A stretch of 64,000 bases of DNA from DATJFQ01 sp035495555 (GTDB lineage: Bacteria > Acidobacteriota > Vicinamibacteria > Vicinamibacterales > 2-12-FULL-66-21). A model generated the notes under the pieces. That model did not search any database, was not told the DNA's origin, and saw only the letters and a list, made by a program, of their open reading frames with translations. Position numbers and translations under genes: made by a program. Position 1 is the stretch's first letter. Every line of letters begins with the position of its first letter. Positions 51,301 through 59,458 of this stretch are shown piece by piece. The DNA is taken from assembly GCA_035495555.1 (NCBI GenBank), contig DATJFQ010000024.1, positions 1 through 64,000 of the forward strand. The letters run 5' to 3'.

Positions 51301-54196
51301 GGACTTCCTTGCGTTCCGTGTCCCAGGTGTAGAACCCGTTCCCTTCCGCGCGGCGGACGCTGTTCCACTGAATCTGCGTCAACGTCACGTGCACGGGGAT
51401 CTCGGGCACTGCCGTTCCATCCAGTGCTGCCGCCACGATCTCCGTGTGAATGCCCTTCGACTGCTCGTTGAAATATGGAATCCGCCTCACACCGATGTAC
51501 CACGGCGCCGGATGCACGACAATGGACGCGCGATTCGCAATGTGCTGGCGCGAGACGTCCTCGACGTCGCCTTCCAGTGTGTATGTGTAAGGAGCGCCGG
51601 CAGCGGCGGCAGTCTTCAACGTGAGCGGAAGATTACCGGTCGCCGTCAATTGCGCGTCCTTCCCGGCCACCTCCGGCTTGAGCGGCATCGAGTCATCGCT
51701 TTCGCCGACGAATACCCAGCGGTCCGGCGGGAATGCCTCCGTAATCTTCTCGGGTGCGCTGTAGGCTCTCGTGCGCGTGAAGCTCCAGTGGGTCGGCCGC
51801 TTCACCATCGGCGCGCCGAAGAGATAGCGTGCCTTGATCACGCCCGTCAGGCTGTCACCGGCGATTGGCGCTCCCGCTCCTCCGAGTGTCACGTCGACCC
51901 GGAAGTCCGGCCGGCGATAGGCCGCGACGAGGAAATTACCGCGGACGGTGCGGTACGACAGCCGGTAATCGAATTCGCGTCCCTCCTCCTCGCCGGGCGT
52001 GCGCGGACGCTGCCGGCGCTCGTCTGCCGCCTTCTGATCCGAAGCAAGGACCGCGGCAATCGAATAATCGCCGAGCGACCCATCCTCCGGCACCGCCATG
52101 GTCCAGTCCGCCGCGCTCCACCCGTTCACCTTGACGGTCCGCTGATCGACGATGCGATCGCGCGAATCGCGAACGGTGATCGACACCGGCGTGCCTTCCG
52201 CGAGCAGCGAAACTCCGGACGGCGCGTTCTGACGCAGGATGGCTTTGAGATGGACTTCTTCGCCGAGCCGGTAGACGCCGCGATCGGTGAAGACGGTCCC
52301 GCGCAGCAGGGGATCCGCGTCTTCGAGATCGAATCGCAGACCGAATTCCCACGGGCTCAGACCTTCGTTCCAATCGCTGCCGACGTATGCGAAGTCGCCG
52401 TCCTTTTCAGCGGTGACGAGGAACGCGAAGCGGTACCACTGGCGCGAGTCGCGAACCCGCGTGTTGGGCGCGACCACTGTTCCGTCGGCCCCTGTCGTTC
52501 CGGACCAGAGCGTCGATCCATCCAGCTTCACGATCGAGACAGCCGCTCCCGGGACAGGCGCGCCGCTATCGAGGCGCGTCACGAACACGAGTGTGTTCAG
52601 CGGGCTGTCCTTGACCGTGATGCCGAGGGTGGTGACCTGGACGATGGTCGAGCGAATCGTGGGGGACCCATCCGGTTGCATCCACGCGCGAGCATGCTCG
52701 ATCGGATCGCCCTCCTCCACCGCCGCCCAGACGAGCCCGGTGCCGTTGGACTTCAGCACCCGGGACATATCGAGGCCGTGCGAGTTGATCTTGTCGGGCG
52801 TGCCGCCGAGTCGCCGGTCCACCGGCTCACCATCGGGCGCCTGATGGAAGTTGTTCTGCTGCTGCGCAATGACCGTCGCCATCAGATCGGATGGGTCGAG
52901 CGCTGCCGCCCACTGCTTCACGTTGCGGAAGTTGCGTGCATAGAACGGGAGCTGCGCGCCACCGCCGGTTTCCCACACGCCGTGGCCGTCGCCAAAACTG
53001 GTGAACGCGCGCTGGTGCCAGTTCTCGACCGCGCCCATCCACGTGTAGCCGAGCGTCTGGCCGTCGGCGGCCTGCAGCGTTGGCGGGAGTGTCAGCAGCC
53101 ATTTGGTAGCCGGCGGCTGTGCCTTGAAGCCGCCATCCTCGACGGTCAGGTGCTCTTCCTCGTTCGCCTCGTCCCTGTTGCGCTGCCGCGGCGGCTCCTT
53201 TTTCTCCGGGACCGCTCGCCCGGGATCGGTGATGTCGTCGGCTTTCAATGCGGCGGCAAAGGCAGACGCCTTGACGGCCGCGCGGAAATCAACGGTATTG
53301 CCGGCGTCCGGATCGCATGTCGCCGTGCAGTGCACGCCGTCGACGAAGAAGGCGTGCTCCACCTCGACGACGTAGTCCTGAATCGCGCGGGACACCGCGC
53401 TTCCGGCAGGTGACGGAACGGCGCCGTCGGTCTGAATCCTGACGAAACTCTCTGGCGGAATCGGCGTCGTCAACTCGATGACCACAAGGTCTTTCGACGG
53501 CGTGAACCGCTTCTTGTCCCACGTCGCCGCCAGCCGGAGCTGAATGGGTCCCGACGCCTGCGCCGCAGCACCGGCGGTCGCGATTTTCTGCGCGAGCGCC
53601 TGCGCCGCGCCCGGATCGACCTGCGCGAGGCGCTGTTGGACGTCGGAGGCAATCGAAGGCGTGGTGAACGAGTGGGGCTGAAACGCCGCCGAGAGGTGTG
53701 AGACGACGTCCTGCGGGTTGACCGGCTGATTGAAATTGAGCGCGACGAGCGCCGGCGCATCGTAGCGGCCACCGGGGCGATACCAGTTCGTCCGGAGGAG
53801 GCGCGCCGTTGGAGTCGTGAATTTGAAGGTGTACGCCTGCGCCAGCCGCCGTCCGCTGTCGGCGGCTGCCGTTTCGTCGATGGTGATCGTGTATTCCGTC
53901 GCCAGCGGCAGCCGTTTCGCGGGCGTGAAGACGAGGATCGTCGTCCCCGACCAGCGGAACGTGCCGGTCACGGCCGGGGTGATGTGAAAGAAGGCCGGCG
54001 GCAATTGTGCTGGCACACGGCCCATCGTGACCATCGGTTCCGAAAAGACGACGCGGATCTCGCTGGCTTCGGCGGCCGACGCCGTTTCTCCTTTTGGTCC
54101 TGCGCTGACGACGCGCAGCGGCGGCGGCGTTTGCGGATATGCAGAAAGGGCGGAAACAAGAAGGCAGAAACAGACGAACACGGATCGGCGTGTCAT
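48323..54196 (-). CDS. Bacterial alpha-2-macroglobulin (YfhM-like)
   Basis: A giant exported protease-trap protein of 1957 residues. After the signal peptide (FVCFCLLVSALSAYP) come an Ig-like lead (about 25-110), serial macroglobulin (MG) beta domains and the bait region. Then comes the thioester domain with VEYPYGCAEQRGS, in which Cys1460 and Gln1463 would form the internal thioester, and an alpha/alpha toroid (FAYWPGACYTTSPYLTAY). It ends in a receptor-binding-like domain (DPVPAGLEPVESWF). E. coli YfhM is a lipoprotein; here no lipobox Cys follows the signal, so this form may be soluble in the periplasm. PBP1C directly downstream is the known partner, presumably repairing wall after protease attack. 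Confidence 0.93.
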   Translation of the reverse strand: MTRRSVFVCFCLLVSALSAYPQTPPPLRVVSAGPKGETASAAEASEIRVVFSEPMVTMGRVPAQLPPAFFHITPAVTGTFRWSGTTILVFTPAKRLPLATEYTITIDETAAADSGRRLAQAYTFKFTTPTARLLRTNWYRPGGRYDAPALVALNFNQPVNPQDVVSHLSAAFQPHSFTTPSIASDVQQRLAQVDPGAAQALAQKIATAGAAAQASGPIQLRLAATWDKKRFTPSKDLVVIELTTPIPPESFVRIQTDGAVPSPAGSAVSRAIQDYVVEVEHAFFVDGVHCTATCDPDAGNTVDFRAAVKASAFAAALKADDITDPGRAVPEKKEPPRQRNRDEANEEEHLTVEDGGFKAQPPATKWLLTLPPTLQAADGQTLGYTWMGAVENWHQRAFTSFGDGHGVWETGGGAQLPFYARNFRNVKQWAAALDPSDLMATVIAQQQNNFHQAPDGEPVDRRLGGTPDKINSHGLDMSRVLKSNGTGLVWAAVEEGDPIEHARAWMQPDGSPTIRSTIVQVTTLGITVKDSPLNTLVFVTRLDSGAPVPGAAVSIVKLDGSTLWSGTTGADGTVVAPNTRVRDSRQWYRFAFLVTAEKDGDFAYVGSDWNEGLSPWEFGLRFDLEDADPLLRGTVFTDRGVYRLGEEVHLKAILRQNAPSGVSLLAEGTPVSITVRDSRDRIVDQRTVKVNGWSAADWTMAVPEDGSLGDYSIAAVLASDQKAADERRQRPRTPGEEEGREFDYRLSYRTVRGNFLVAAYRRPDFRVDVTLGGAGAPIAGDSLTGVIKARYLFGAPMVKRPTHWSFTRTRAYSAPEKITEAFPPDRWVFVGESDDSMPLKPEVAGKDAQLTATGNLPLTLKTAAAAGAPYTYTLEGDVEDVSRQHIANRASIVVHPAPWYIGVRRIPYFNEQSKGIHTEIVAAALDGTAVPEIPVHVTLTQIQWNSVRRAEGNGFYTWDTERKEVPAGSWTVTSAASPVPIDIPLPAGGYFVLEARADADNGRYTVTRESFYSLGSGYTAWERYDHNRIDLVAEKQTYRPGETARIMIQSPWERATALLTVEREGIRTHRQFELTSTQQSVDVPITEDAIPDLFVSVVLIKGRTAQPANARDDPSDPGKPAFRVGYVRLGVEDVSKRLTVAVHANKEEYRPANSASVTVDVKDPQGVPSQSEVTLWAVDYGVLSLTAYKTPDVLDSVYVQKSLAVLTEDTRQRIISRRVLTPKGETDGGGGGADSGAGTIRRDFRVLAFWLGSVTTDARGHASVAVKLPESLTTYRIMAVAADKASRFGSADAEIRINKPVTLKAAFPRFLAVGDKATFGAVVTSQLASAGSAKVTVESLDPDVMIFSDTAPRTVDVPAGGSVEVRFDAAGRAIGRARVKVTVSLNGESDAFEDSIPVEVLASPETVAAVGQSTGSASERLTIPSGVVPGLGGLHVEIASTALVNLGEGARYLVEYPYGCAEQRGSRALAMLLAADLGGAFRLPGIDAAKLRPTAQSALKELEKFQCPSGGFAYWPGACYTTSPYLTAYLLHVFQVASDLKYDVDPQMRERAYRYLHESLAQAPPTNEGWWPMYTAWQAFAVKVLVEGGRNEDSNITRLYGYRDRMPVFALAYLHDALLAKGESSGVREAELRRRIGNSILPEATTAHVEELSDPYLLWFWNSNVRSTAIVLNSLVKSGQPDDRYRQFVTWLLQVREKGRWRNTQENALALEALVAYYRKYEAVVPNFTATASLGGKGLLTHTFAGRTTDAVTAEVPMARLASEGTPGAEQSLTFSKSGEGTLFYSARFRYAVDQLFQDGLDQGIRLERAYAPYVENGSRPAATRFNAGDLIRVTLTLQLTKERRFVAVTDPVPAGLEPVESWFASSAASLAKSQDDQGDASDWTAWWQRGGFDRVERHDDRVELFATRLSEGRHTFSYIVRATTAGTFRTAPARAEEMYEPEVFGRTATAVIEVRQ

Positions 54197-54263
54197 AGCG
54201 CGACTCTGATCCCGTTTGACACCGCCCGCGCGAGTCTCGCTGGGCAGCGGCGGACTGATTTTC

Positions 54264-54368
54264 GACTGGAAACTGGCGACTGGCAACTGGCGACTGGTAA
54301 CTGAAGACTGGTAACTGGAAACTGGCAACTGGCAACTGGCAACTGAAGACTGGTAACTGGCGACTATC
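54264..54368 (-). repeat. Heptamer tandem array, RACTGGN, 15 units
   Basis: Fifteen uninterrupted seven-base units (GACTGGA, AACTGGC, GACTGGC, AACTGAA and similar), with the last (GACTATC) ending at 54368, directly against the stop codon of the leftward HTH gene (54369-54371). It fills most of the 172 bases upstream of the macroglobulin start. Confidence 0.92.
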
Positions 54369-54998
54369 TTACGCGTGCGCGCGGCGATCCTGAACGAACA
54401 GCGTCGGAATCCGCTGGCGCAGCAGGTCCGTGGCGCGTGACCCCGGCGACCTGCCGGTCAGCAGCGTGCCCGCGGTGTAGTAGACGAGTGCAGCGATCGC
54501 CATCGACGCGCCGAAACCAACGGGCGCCGCGAGTGAAAGAACGGACCCGGCGGTGAGCACCGCGGCCGTGTCGAGAATCGCGGCGAATGTGCGCGGCACG
54601 AAATATCCCTGTGCGGCGGCCTTCTGGATTGCCGAAGGAGCGGACGCGCGGCGCTCCACGCCACCGGGGATGAGCGCCGTCTCGTCCTGGTATTCGGGGG
54701 CTTGCCCGATGAGTTGCGCCTGGGCGCGTATCACGCGGGCCGCGCGGCGATCTCCGATCGGAAACAGGCGGCAGAACTCGTCGACGACTTCATCGGAATC
54801 CACTCCGACCGCGCGCGCGTAATCGCGGACGAACGCGCGGGCGAAGATGCCCGTCGGCCAGCGCGAGAAGTCGTTGCGTTCCAGCCCCTGCCACAGCTCG
54901 ACCCCGACGTTGGTCACGCTGGCAATGGTTTCGAGCGAAATGCCCCGGCGTTCCCGTTCGCTCCTCAGCCGCGGGCCGAAAGTATCCTTGTCCGACAT
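54369..54998 (-). CDS. RodZ-type HTH protein with RDD-like membrane domain (paralogue 2)
   Basis: 209 residues, same plan as 43062-43781. The N-terminal HTH (FGPRLRSERERRGISLETIA, FSRWPTGIFARAFVRDYARA) is close to that paralogue. A shorter linker follows, then an RDD-like membrane pair (FVPRTFAAILDTAAVLTAGS, VYYTAGTLLTGRSPGSRATD). Here LTGRSPG, the RDD signature turn, is intact. The C-terminus is basic (RRAHA). ATG at 54996-54998. It is transcribed away from the YkgJ-like gene across 177 bases and its 3' end abuts a heptamer array. Confidence 0.78.
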   Translation of the reverse strand: MSDKDTFGPRLRSERERRGISLETIASVTNVGVELWQGLERNDFSRWPTGIFARAFVRDYARAVGVDSDEVVDEFCRLFPIGDRRAARVIRAQAQLIGQAPEYQDETALIPGGVERRASAPSAIQKAAAQGYFVPRTFAAILDTAAVLTAGSVLSLAAPVGFGASMAIAALVYYTAGTLLTGRSPGSRATDLLRQRIPTLFVQDRRAHA

Positions 54999-55175
54999 GG
55001 CGGGTACAGCGGTCGAGCAATTGTCACGCCGCGGGAACGCGTCGGATTCGTCGGACGTTCGGAAGACAGGACGGCGGCGGTTTGCGATTTTTGTAATCGT
55101 CGACACGAATCCGGGCGTCGCGATGCGGACCCGCACCGCCGGCGCATATGATCGACGGGTCGGATCCGCGATTCC

Positions 55176-56186
55176 ATGTCGTCCCGCTGCCTCAGTTTCC
55201 ACGCCGGCTATCGATGCCGGCATTCCGGCGTCTGCTGTCGGGCCGGATGGGACATCCCGTTCGAAGGGCAGGAGCGTGAAGCCGTGGAGCGTCTCCATCT
55301 CGTCCCACTCGGCGCGTTCAGAGATGGCGCCGACGTGTCGTTCGCGGCGCGCCGCGCCGACGGGGCCTGCGTCTTCCTCGAAGCCGGGAATGAACGGGTG
55401 CTCTGTGGAATTCATCGCGCCGCGGGTCAGCAGACGCTGCCGGCCGCCTGCCGGATGTTCCCGCGGGTCGCGCTTCGGGACTCGCGCGGATGGACGGTCA
55501 CGCTGTCGCACTTCTGCCCGACGGCCGCATCGCTCCTCTTCGAGGACGACGAGGACGTGCAGATTGTCGACGCGCCGGCTTCACTCATCGATGTGGGACC
55601 GCTGGAAGGTCTCGATGCCGCCGACGCCATTCCCCCGCTGCTGCGCGACGGCGTGCTCATGGATCTGGAGAGCTTTTCGGAGTGGGAGTCGCACGCCATT
55701 AGGGTCCTGACTGCACGCGGCTGCACACCCGAAGCGTCGGTCTCGCGGCTGGAAGAGCTGACTGACGAGCTCGCGGGCTGGTCGCCTGGCGAGGGGGAGC
55801 TGATCGATCGCGTTCGGACGGTTTTCATGAGCGAGCGCCCACCATGCGGTGGGGGCCTCCAGGCCTGTTCTGCTGATGCCGCCGCGGCCGGGTCGCGCGC
55901 GGCTCAGCGATGGCTCGCCGGGCATCTGTTCGGCAACTGGATCGCGTATCAAGGGCGCGGCCTGCGCACGATCGTGCGATACGTGCGCGCGTGCCTCGAC
56001 GTCTTTCGCATCGAACTCGCCCGCGATGGCGACGCGCTGGAGGCGATCCGGCGCAGCGACTATCTCATCGTGCATGAATCGGATTCGCAGCAGCTCGCGG
56101 CGTCGATCGATGGACTCGCGAGGCGCGAGGCGCGAGGCGCGAGGCGCGAGGCGGGAGGCGGGAGGCGGGAGGCGGGATTTGACTAA
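55176..56186 (+). CDS. YkgJ-family cysteine-cluster protein with repeat-encoded C-terminus
   Basis: 336 residues. The N-terminal half has the putative metal-binding cysteine cluster of YkgJ/FliB-like proteins: CLSFHAGYRCRHSGVCCRAG, then LCGIH, AACRMFPR and HFCPTAA. Members probably hold an iron-sulfur or zinc cluster; FliB methylates flagellin lysines, but no flagellar gene is near. The rest is helical with no known domain. The last about 20 residues, after about residue 314, are Arg/Ala/Glu/Gly-rich with a seven-residue period (ARREARG, ARREAGG) because the frame runs through a heptamer array. The original stop is probably lost. Confidence 0.8.
   Translation: MSSRCLSFHAGYRCRHSGVCCRAGWDIPFEGQEREAVERLHLVPLGAFRDGADVSFAARRADGACVFLEAGNERVLCGIHRAAGQQTLPAACRMFPRVALRDSRGWTVTLSHFCPTAASLLFEDDEDVQIVDAPASLIDVGPLEGLDAADAIPPLLRDGVLMDLESFSEWESHAIRVLTARGCTPEASVSRLEELTDELAGWSPGEGELIDRVRTVFMSERPPCGGGLQACSADAAAAGSRAAQRWLAGHLFGNWIAYQGRGLRTIVRYVRACLDVFRIELARDGDALEAIRRSDYLIVHESDSQQLAASIDGLARREARGARREAGGGRREAGFD
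56118..56173 (+). repeat. Heptamer tandem array, GCGAGGC
   Basis: Five GCGAGGC then three GGGAGGC units, all exactly seven bases, lying in frame within the 3' end of the YkgJ-like gene; the stop (TAA 56184-56186) comes just after. Same sense-strand unit as the array downstream of the TonB receptor gene. Confidence 0.92.
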
Positions 56187-56220
56187 TTGGTAATTGCGTA
56201 GTTGGGTAGTTGGGTAGTTG
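56184..56220 (+). repeat. Heptamer/octamer array, GTAGTTG type
   Basis: Units TAATTGG, TAATTGC, then GTAGTTGG twice and GTAGTTG. The first unit supplies the TAA stop of the YkgJ-like gene. It directly follows the GCGAGGC array, so two unrelated units are joined end to end. Confidence 0.75.
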
Positions 56221-56244
56221 TGTTATTTGTCTCCTCTCATCACC

Positions 56245-57471
56245 ATGAACGTCCTTGATCGATTTCTTCATTACGTCACCATCGATACGCGGGCGGACGA
56301 CAGCTCGCAGACCTGCCCGACCACACCGGGACAACTCGAGTTGATGCACGTGCTCGACGCCGATCTGCGCGCGGTTGGACTTACCGACGTCTCGATCGAC
56401 GAGAACGGATATCTGATGGCGACCATCCCGTCATCGGTGACGCAGCCGGTGCCGACGATCGGCTTCATTGCGCACGTCGATACGTCGCCCGAGATGCCTG
56501 GCAACGGCGTCGAACCGATCGTTCATCGTGCGTGGGACGGCTCCGACATCGTGCTGCCCGACGACCGGACGGCTGTGCTGCGGGTCGCCGACAACCCCGA
56601 TCTAGCCGCGCAGGTCGGCAACGACATCGTCACTGCCTCGGGCACGACGCTCCTTGGCGCGGACGACAAGGCCGGCGTGGCGGCTATCGTGGCCGCGGCG
56701 GAATACCTGATGAAGCATCCGGAAGTGCCGCACGGCACGATCCGGATTGGATTCACGCCGGACGAGGAGATCGGGCGCGGCGCGAACCGCTTCGATGTGG
56801 AGCGATTCGGCGCGACGTACGCGTACACGCTCGACGGCGGGTCGGCGGGAGAGCTGGAGTACGAGAGCTTTTCAGCCGACGTCGTCCGTGTCACGTTCGT
56901 CGGCTTCAATACGCATCCCGGGTTTGCGACCGGCAGGATGATCAATTCGATCAAAGCCGCTGCGCGATTCATCGATAGTCTGCCCGCCGGTGTGCTCTCG
57001 CCCGAGACGACGTCAGGATATGAAGGGTTCGTGCACCCCTATCATCTCGACGCGGCCGTCGATCGAACGACCGTTCGAGTGCTGCTGAGGGACTTCGTCA
57101 CCGCGACGCTGTCTGACAAAGCCGAACTCATCGAGCGGGCTGCGCGCGATGCGGCGAGGGCGTTCGGTGCCACGGTGGAGATCGAGCGGCAGGAACAGTA
57201 TCGCAACATGCGCGAGGTGCTCGATCACCATCTGGAAGTCGTCGACCGCGCCCGCAGCGCGATCATGCGGCTCGGACTGACGCCGATCGAGCGGCCGATC
57301 CGCGGAGGGACGGACGGCTCACGGCTGTCGTTCATGGGGCTGCCGACGCCCAACCTGTTTGCAGGCGAGCACAACTTCCACTCACGGCTGGAGTGGACGT
57401 CGCGTCAGGAACTCGAGCTCGCTGCGCGCGCAATCGTGGAAATCGCGCGAGAGTCAAACATGAATCCCTAA
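56245..57471 (+). CDS. pepT: Peptidase T (tripeptide aminopeptidase)
   Basis: A cytoplasmic M20B di-zinc peptidase that releases the N-terminal residue of tripeptides. 408 residues, as expected. Metal and catalytic elements: FIAHVDTSPEMP (His and catalytic Asp), GADDKAG (bridging Asp), FTPDEEIGRG (general-base Glu pair), YTLDGGSAGELEYES (Asp ligand), FNTHPGFATG and, near the end, LFAGEHNFHSRLEW (last His). ATG at 56245 chosen. Its last two sense codons and TAA stop lie in the first units of a heptamer array (57463-57543), giving the short end MNP. Confidence 0.93.
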   Translation: MNVLDRFLHYVTIDTRADDSSQTCPTTPGQLELMHVLDADLRAVGLTDVSIDENGYLMATIPSSVTQPVPTIGFIAHVDTSPEMPGNGVEPIVHRAWDGSDIVLPDDRTAVLRVADNPDLAAQVGNDIVTASGTTLLGADDKAGVAAIVAAAEYLMKHPEVPHGTIRIGFTPDEEIGRGANRFDVERFGATYAYTLDGGSAGELEYESFSADVVRVTFVGFNTHPGFATGRMINSIKAAARFIDSLPAGVLSPETTSGYEGFVHPYHLDAAVDRTTVRVLLRDFVTATLSDKAELIERAARDAARAFGATVEIERQEQYRNMREVLDHHLEVVDRARSAIMRLGLTPIERPIRGGTDGSRLSFMGLPTPNLFAGEHNFHSRLEWTSRQELELAARAIVEIARESNMNP

Positions 57472-57543
57472 TCCCTAATCGCCAATCGTCGAATCCCTGA
57501 TCCGTGAATCCTGAATCCCGAATCCCCGAATCCCCGAATCGTG
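57463..57543 (+). repeat. Heptamer/octamer array, AATCCCT and AATCCCCG
   Basis: Eleven units of 7 or 8 bases beginning AATCCCT, AATCCCT, AATCGCC and ending AATCCCCG, AATCCCCG, AATCGTG. The pepT stop TAA (57469-57471) spans the first and second units. The same sense unit occurs after xthA (59459-59661). Confidence 0.88.
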
Positions 57544-57583
57544 ATTGCTTAGCCGATATCCAGATGAGTAAGTAACTCAGCGC

Positions 57584-57632
57584 GCCGCACGCCGCATGCC
57601 GCACGCCGCACGACGCGTGCCGCACGCCTCAC
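57584..57632 (-). repeat. Heptamer tandem array, GCCGCAC
   Basis: Seven exact units (GCCGCAC, GCCGCAT, GCCGCAC twice, GACGCGT, GCCGCAC, GCCTCAC). The last unit contains the stop codon of the VWFA-related gene (57629-57631). Confidence 0.88.
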
Positions 57633-59428
57633 CTGACACGAAACGGCACAAGTGCTTGCGCGTGGGCGCTGCCGGACGCCGCGCGGAACTCGACGAGATA
57701 TTCACCCCTCGCCAGGGACGCGATGGGCAACGACGTCTCGTACTGACCGTCAGGGCGGCGCGTCAGCGGGAGATCGGCCAGGGCGACGGCTCCCTTGTTG
57801 AGGAGACGCGCCGTCGGCGCGGACGATGGCGCCAGGGTTCCGGCGAGGCCGACACGAATCACGACCCGGTCGGACCGCTCGAAGTCGTGGCCGGCGAACG
57901 GCACCGCGGCGTCGTTCGATTCGATGTCGCGCAACTCGATTCCCGTGCGTGCACGAAAGACACGCGGCGACGCAAAGGCGATCGGCACGCGGCCGTAGTC
58001 TGGCACCGTGACCGAGGTGGTCCGCGCGCCGAGCGAAGCGCCGCCGGTATCGGTCAGCGTCTGGCGGATATCGACCTCGCCGGGCGAGACGTCGAAGGTC
58101 GCGCTCCCGTTCACCGTGCGATCGAAAAAGAGACGACCGTCGGGTGACACGGCGCGGACCCGGATGCTGACGTCCGTCCGTGCCGATGACGGCAGCCACG
58201 CCACCGTCATCGTGGGGTGACCTCCACCGGGTTGGGTGCCGACCCAGAGATCGCCGTCGGCCTCCTCGGGGCTCACGACGAGGGTGGAGAGCGCATGCGT
58301 GACCTCCGGCGGCACTTCTGCTGTGCTCGCCGATGCGCGTGCCGACGCGATCGCTGCCAGCGTCGGTGCGAAATAGCCGCGTCGAGCGTGGACCTCGAGG
58401 CCGGGCCGGCTCACATGCACATCGATCTTATGGAACTTGCCGTCGGCGGGATTCCTGGACGAGCTGTACCCAAGCAGGTAAAAGGCGCTGTTCTCGGTCA
58501 CCATCTGCAGGAGGCGCTTTGCCGGCGCGTTGCTGCGCACGCTTTCCGCACCCGTGTCCGCGGACACCGACATCAGGACGCCGCTCATCAGCCCGAGGCT
58601 GCGGGGATCGAAGGTATAGACGGCCGTGTTGTTCTGATTGGCCTGCCGGATGAAATCCCGCAGCCAGTCCGCCTGGTCCGCCGGTCCGCCCATGGGACCA
58701 AAATCCTCGGTCACGAGGAGCACGGCCTTGCGCCCTTCCTTGATCGTGCCGAGAAAGCCCACCGTCGCCTCGAGCGCGGACCGCGACACCTGTGAGCGCA
58801 GTCCCTCGACGTTCCCCGCCCGATAGAGCTGCGCTTCCTCCATTGCGCTGCGCGGCGGCAGGTATACGCCTCGCCGTCCTTTGAGCTTCGCCACCGTTTC
58901 GGCCAGCGCCCTGCGATCGCGCGTGAACTCGATCGCGTCCGACGGCGTGAGCTGATCGGTGATGGCCACGAGGTCCGTCGGCCCGAACGCGTTGAGCACG
59001 AGATCGGTCAACGCTGCACGACCGCGGATGGCGGGCTCGAACTGGTCGATGTGGTACTCGTCCCAGAAGACGACGAACACGCGGACGTCGTCGCGCGCGG
59101 CTTCCGCGTAAGCGTGCTCGCGCGAACGGATCGGCAGCGACAGGTCGTCGGTCGGTTGCCCGTCAGTCTCGAGAAACCGGAACGCTTCGATCGTTTGCGG
59201 TATGCCGTCTTCGCTGACCGCGAAGTCGTCGCGTGTGAGATCCGTGAGCGGCTTGCCGTGTTTGTCGAGGACCGTGACGTCGACGCGGACCAGGTTTGTC
59301 GCCGCGCGAAACGTCGGCTGCTGCTGAGCCGCCGGCGGCGGCGCCTGTGCGCCGAGCAGCGCCGACGCAATCAACGCCGCAGCGCCGGCCGCCAACACCG
59401 CGCGGGGAAACCACATGGGAAGTTCCAT
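57629..59428 (-). CDS. VWFA-related acidobacterial secreted protein
   Basis: 599 residues. Signal peptide (LAAGAAALIASALLGAQ), then the lead FRAATNLVRVDVTVLDKHGKPLTDLTRDDFAVSEDG (quoted in parts: VRVDVTVLDKHGKPL, LTRDDFAVSEDG). This opening is the hallmark of the VWFA-related acidobacterial family. The von Willebrand A-like domain follows (about 105-330, VRVFVVFWDEYHID; KAVLLVTEDFGPM); the metal-site DxSxS is not intact. KIDVHVSRPGLEVHARRGYF marks its end. The C-terminal half (about 345-599) is beta-rich without a named domain. Probably a cell-surface or periplasmic adhesion or binding protein. ATG 59428, with ATG 59416 as alternative. Heptamer arrays lie on both sides. Confidence 0.88.
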   Translation of the reverse strand: MELPMWFPRAVLAAGAAALIASALLGAQAPPPAAQQQPTFRAATNLVRVDVTVLDKHGKPLTDLTRDDFAVSEDGIPQTIEAFRFLETDGQPTDDLSLPIRSREHAYAEAARDDVRVFVVFWDEYHIDQFEPAIRGRAALTDLVLNAFGPTDLVAITDQLTPSDAIEFTRDRRALAETVAKLKGRRGVYLPPRSAMEEAQLYRAGNVEGLRSQVSRSALEATVGFLGTIKEGRKAVLLVTEDFGPMGGPADQADWLRDFIRQANQNNTAVYTFDPRSLGLMSGVLMSVSADTGAESVRSNAPAKRLLQMVTENSAFYLLGYSSSRNPADGKFHKIDVHVSRPGLEVHARRGYFAPTLAAIASARASASTAEVPPEVTHALSTLVVSPEEADGDLWVGTQPGGGHPTMTVAWLPSSARTDVSIRVRAVSPDGRLFFDRTVNGSATFDVSPGEVDIRQTLTDTGGASLGARTTSVTVPDYGRVPIAFASPRVFRARTGIELRDIESNDAAVPFAGHDFERSDRVVIRVGLAGTLAPSSAPTARLLNKGAVALADLPLTRRPDGQYETSLPIASLARGEYLVEFRAASGSAHAQALVPFRVR

Positions 59429-59458
59429 CGGCAGAATAGCGCGTATTGCAAGAGCGTT

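Noticed and set aside
48971..53413. Two long open frames antisense to the macroglobulin gene
   Set aside because: The macroglobulin frame has a complete domain series and thioester motif; the antisense translations look random.
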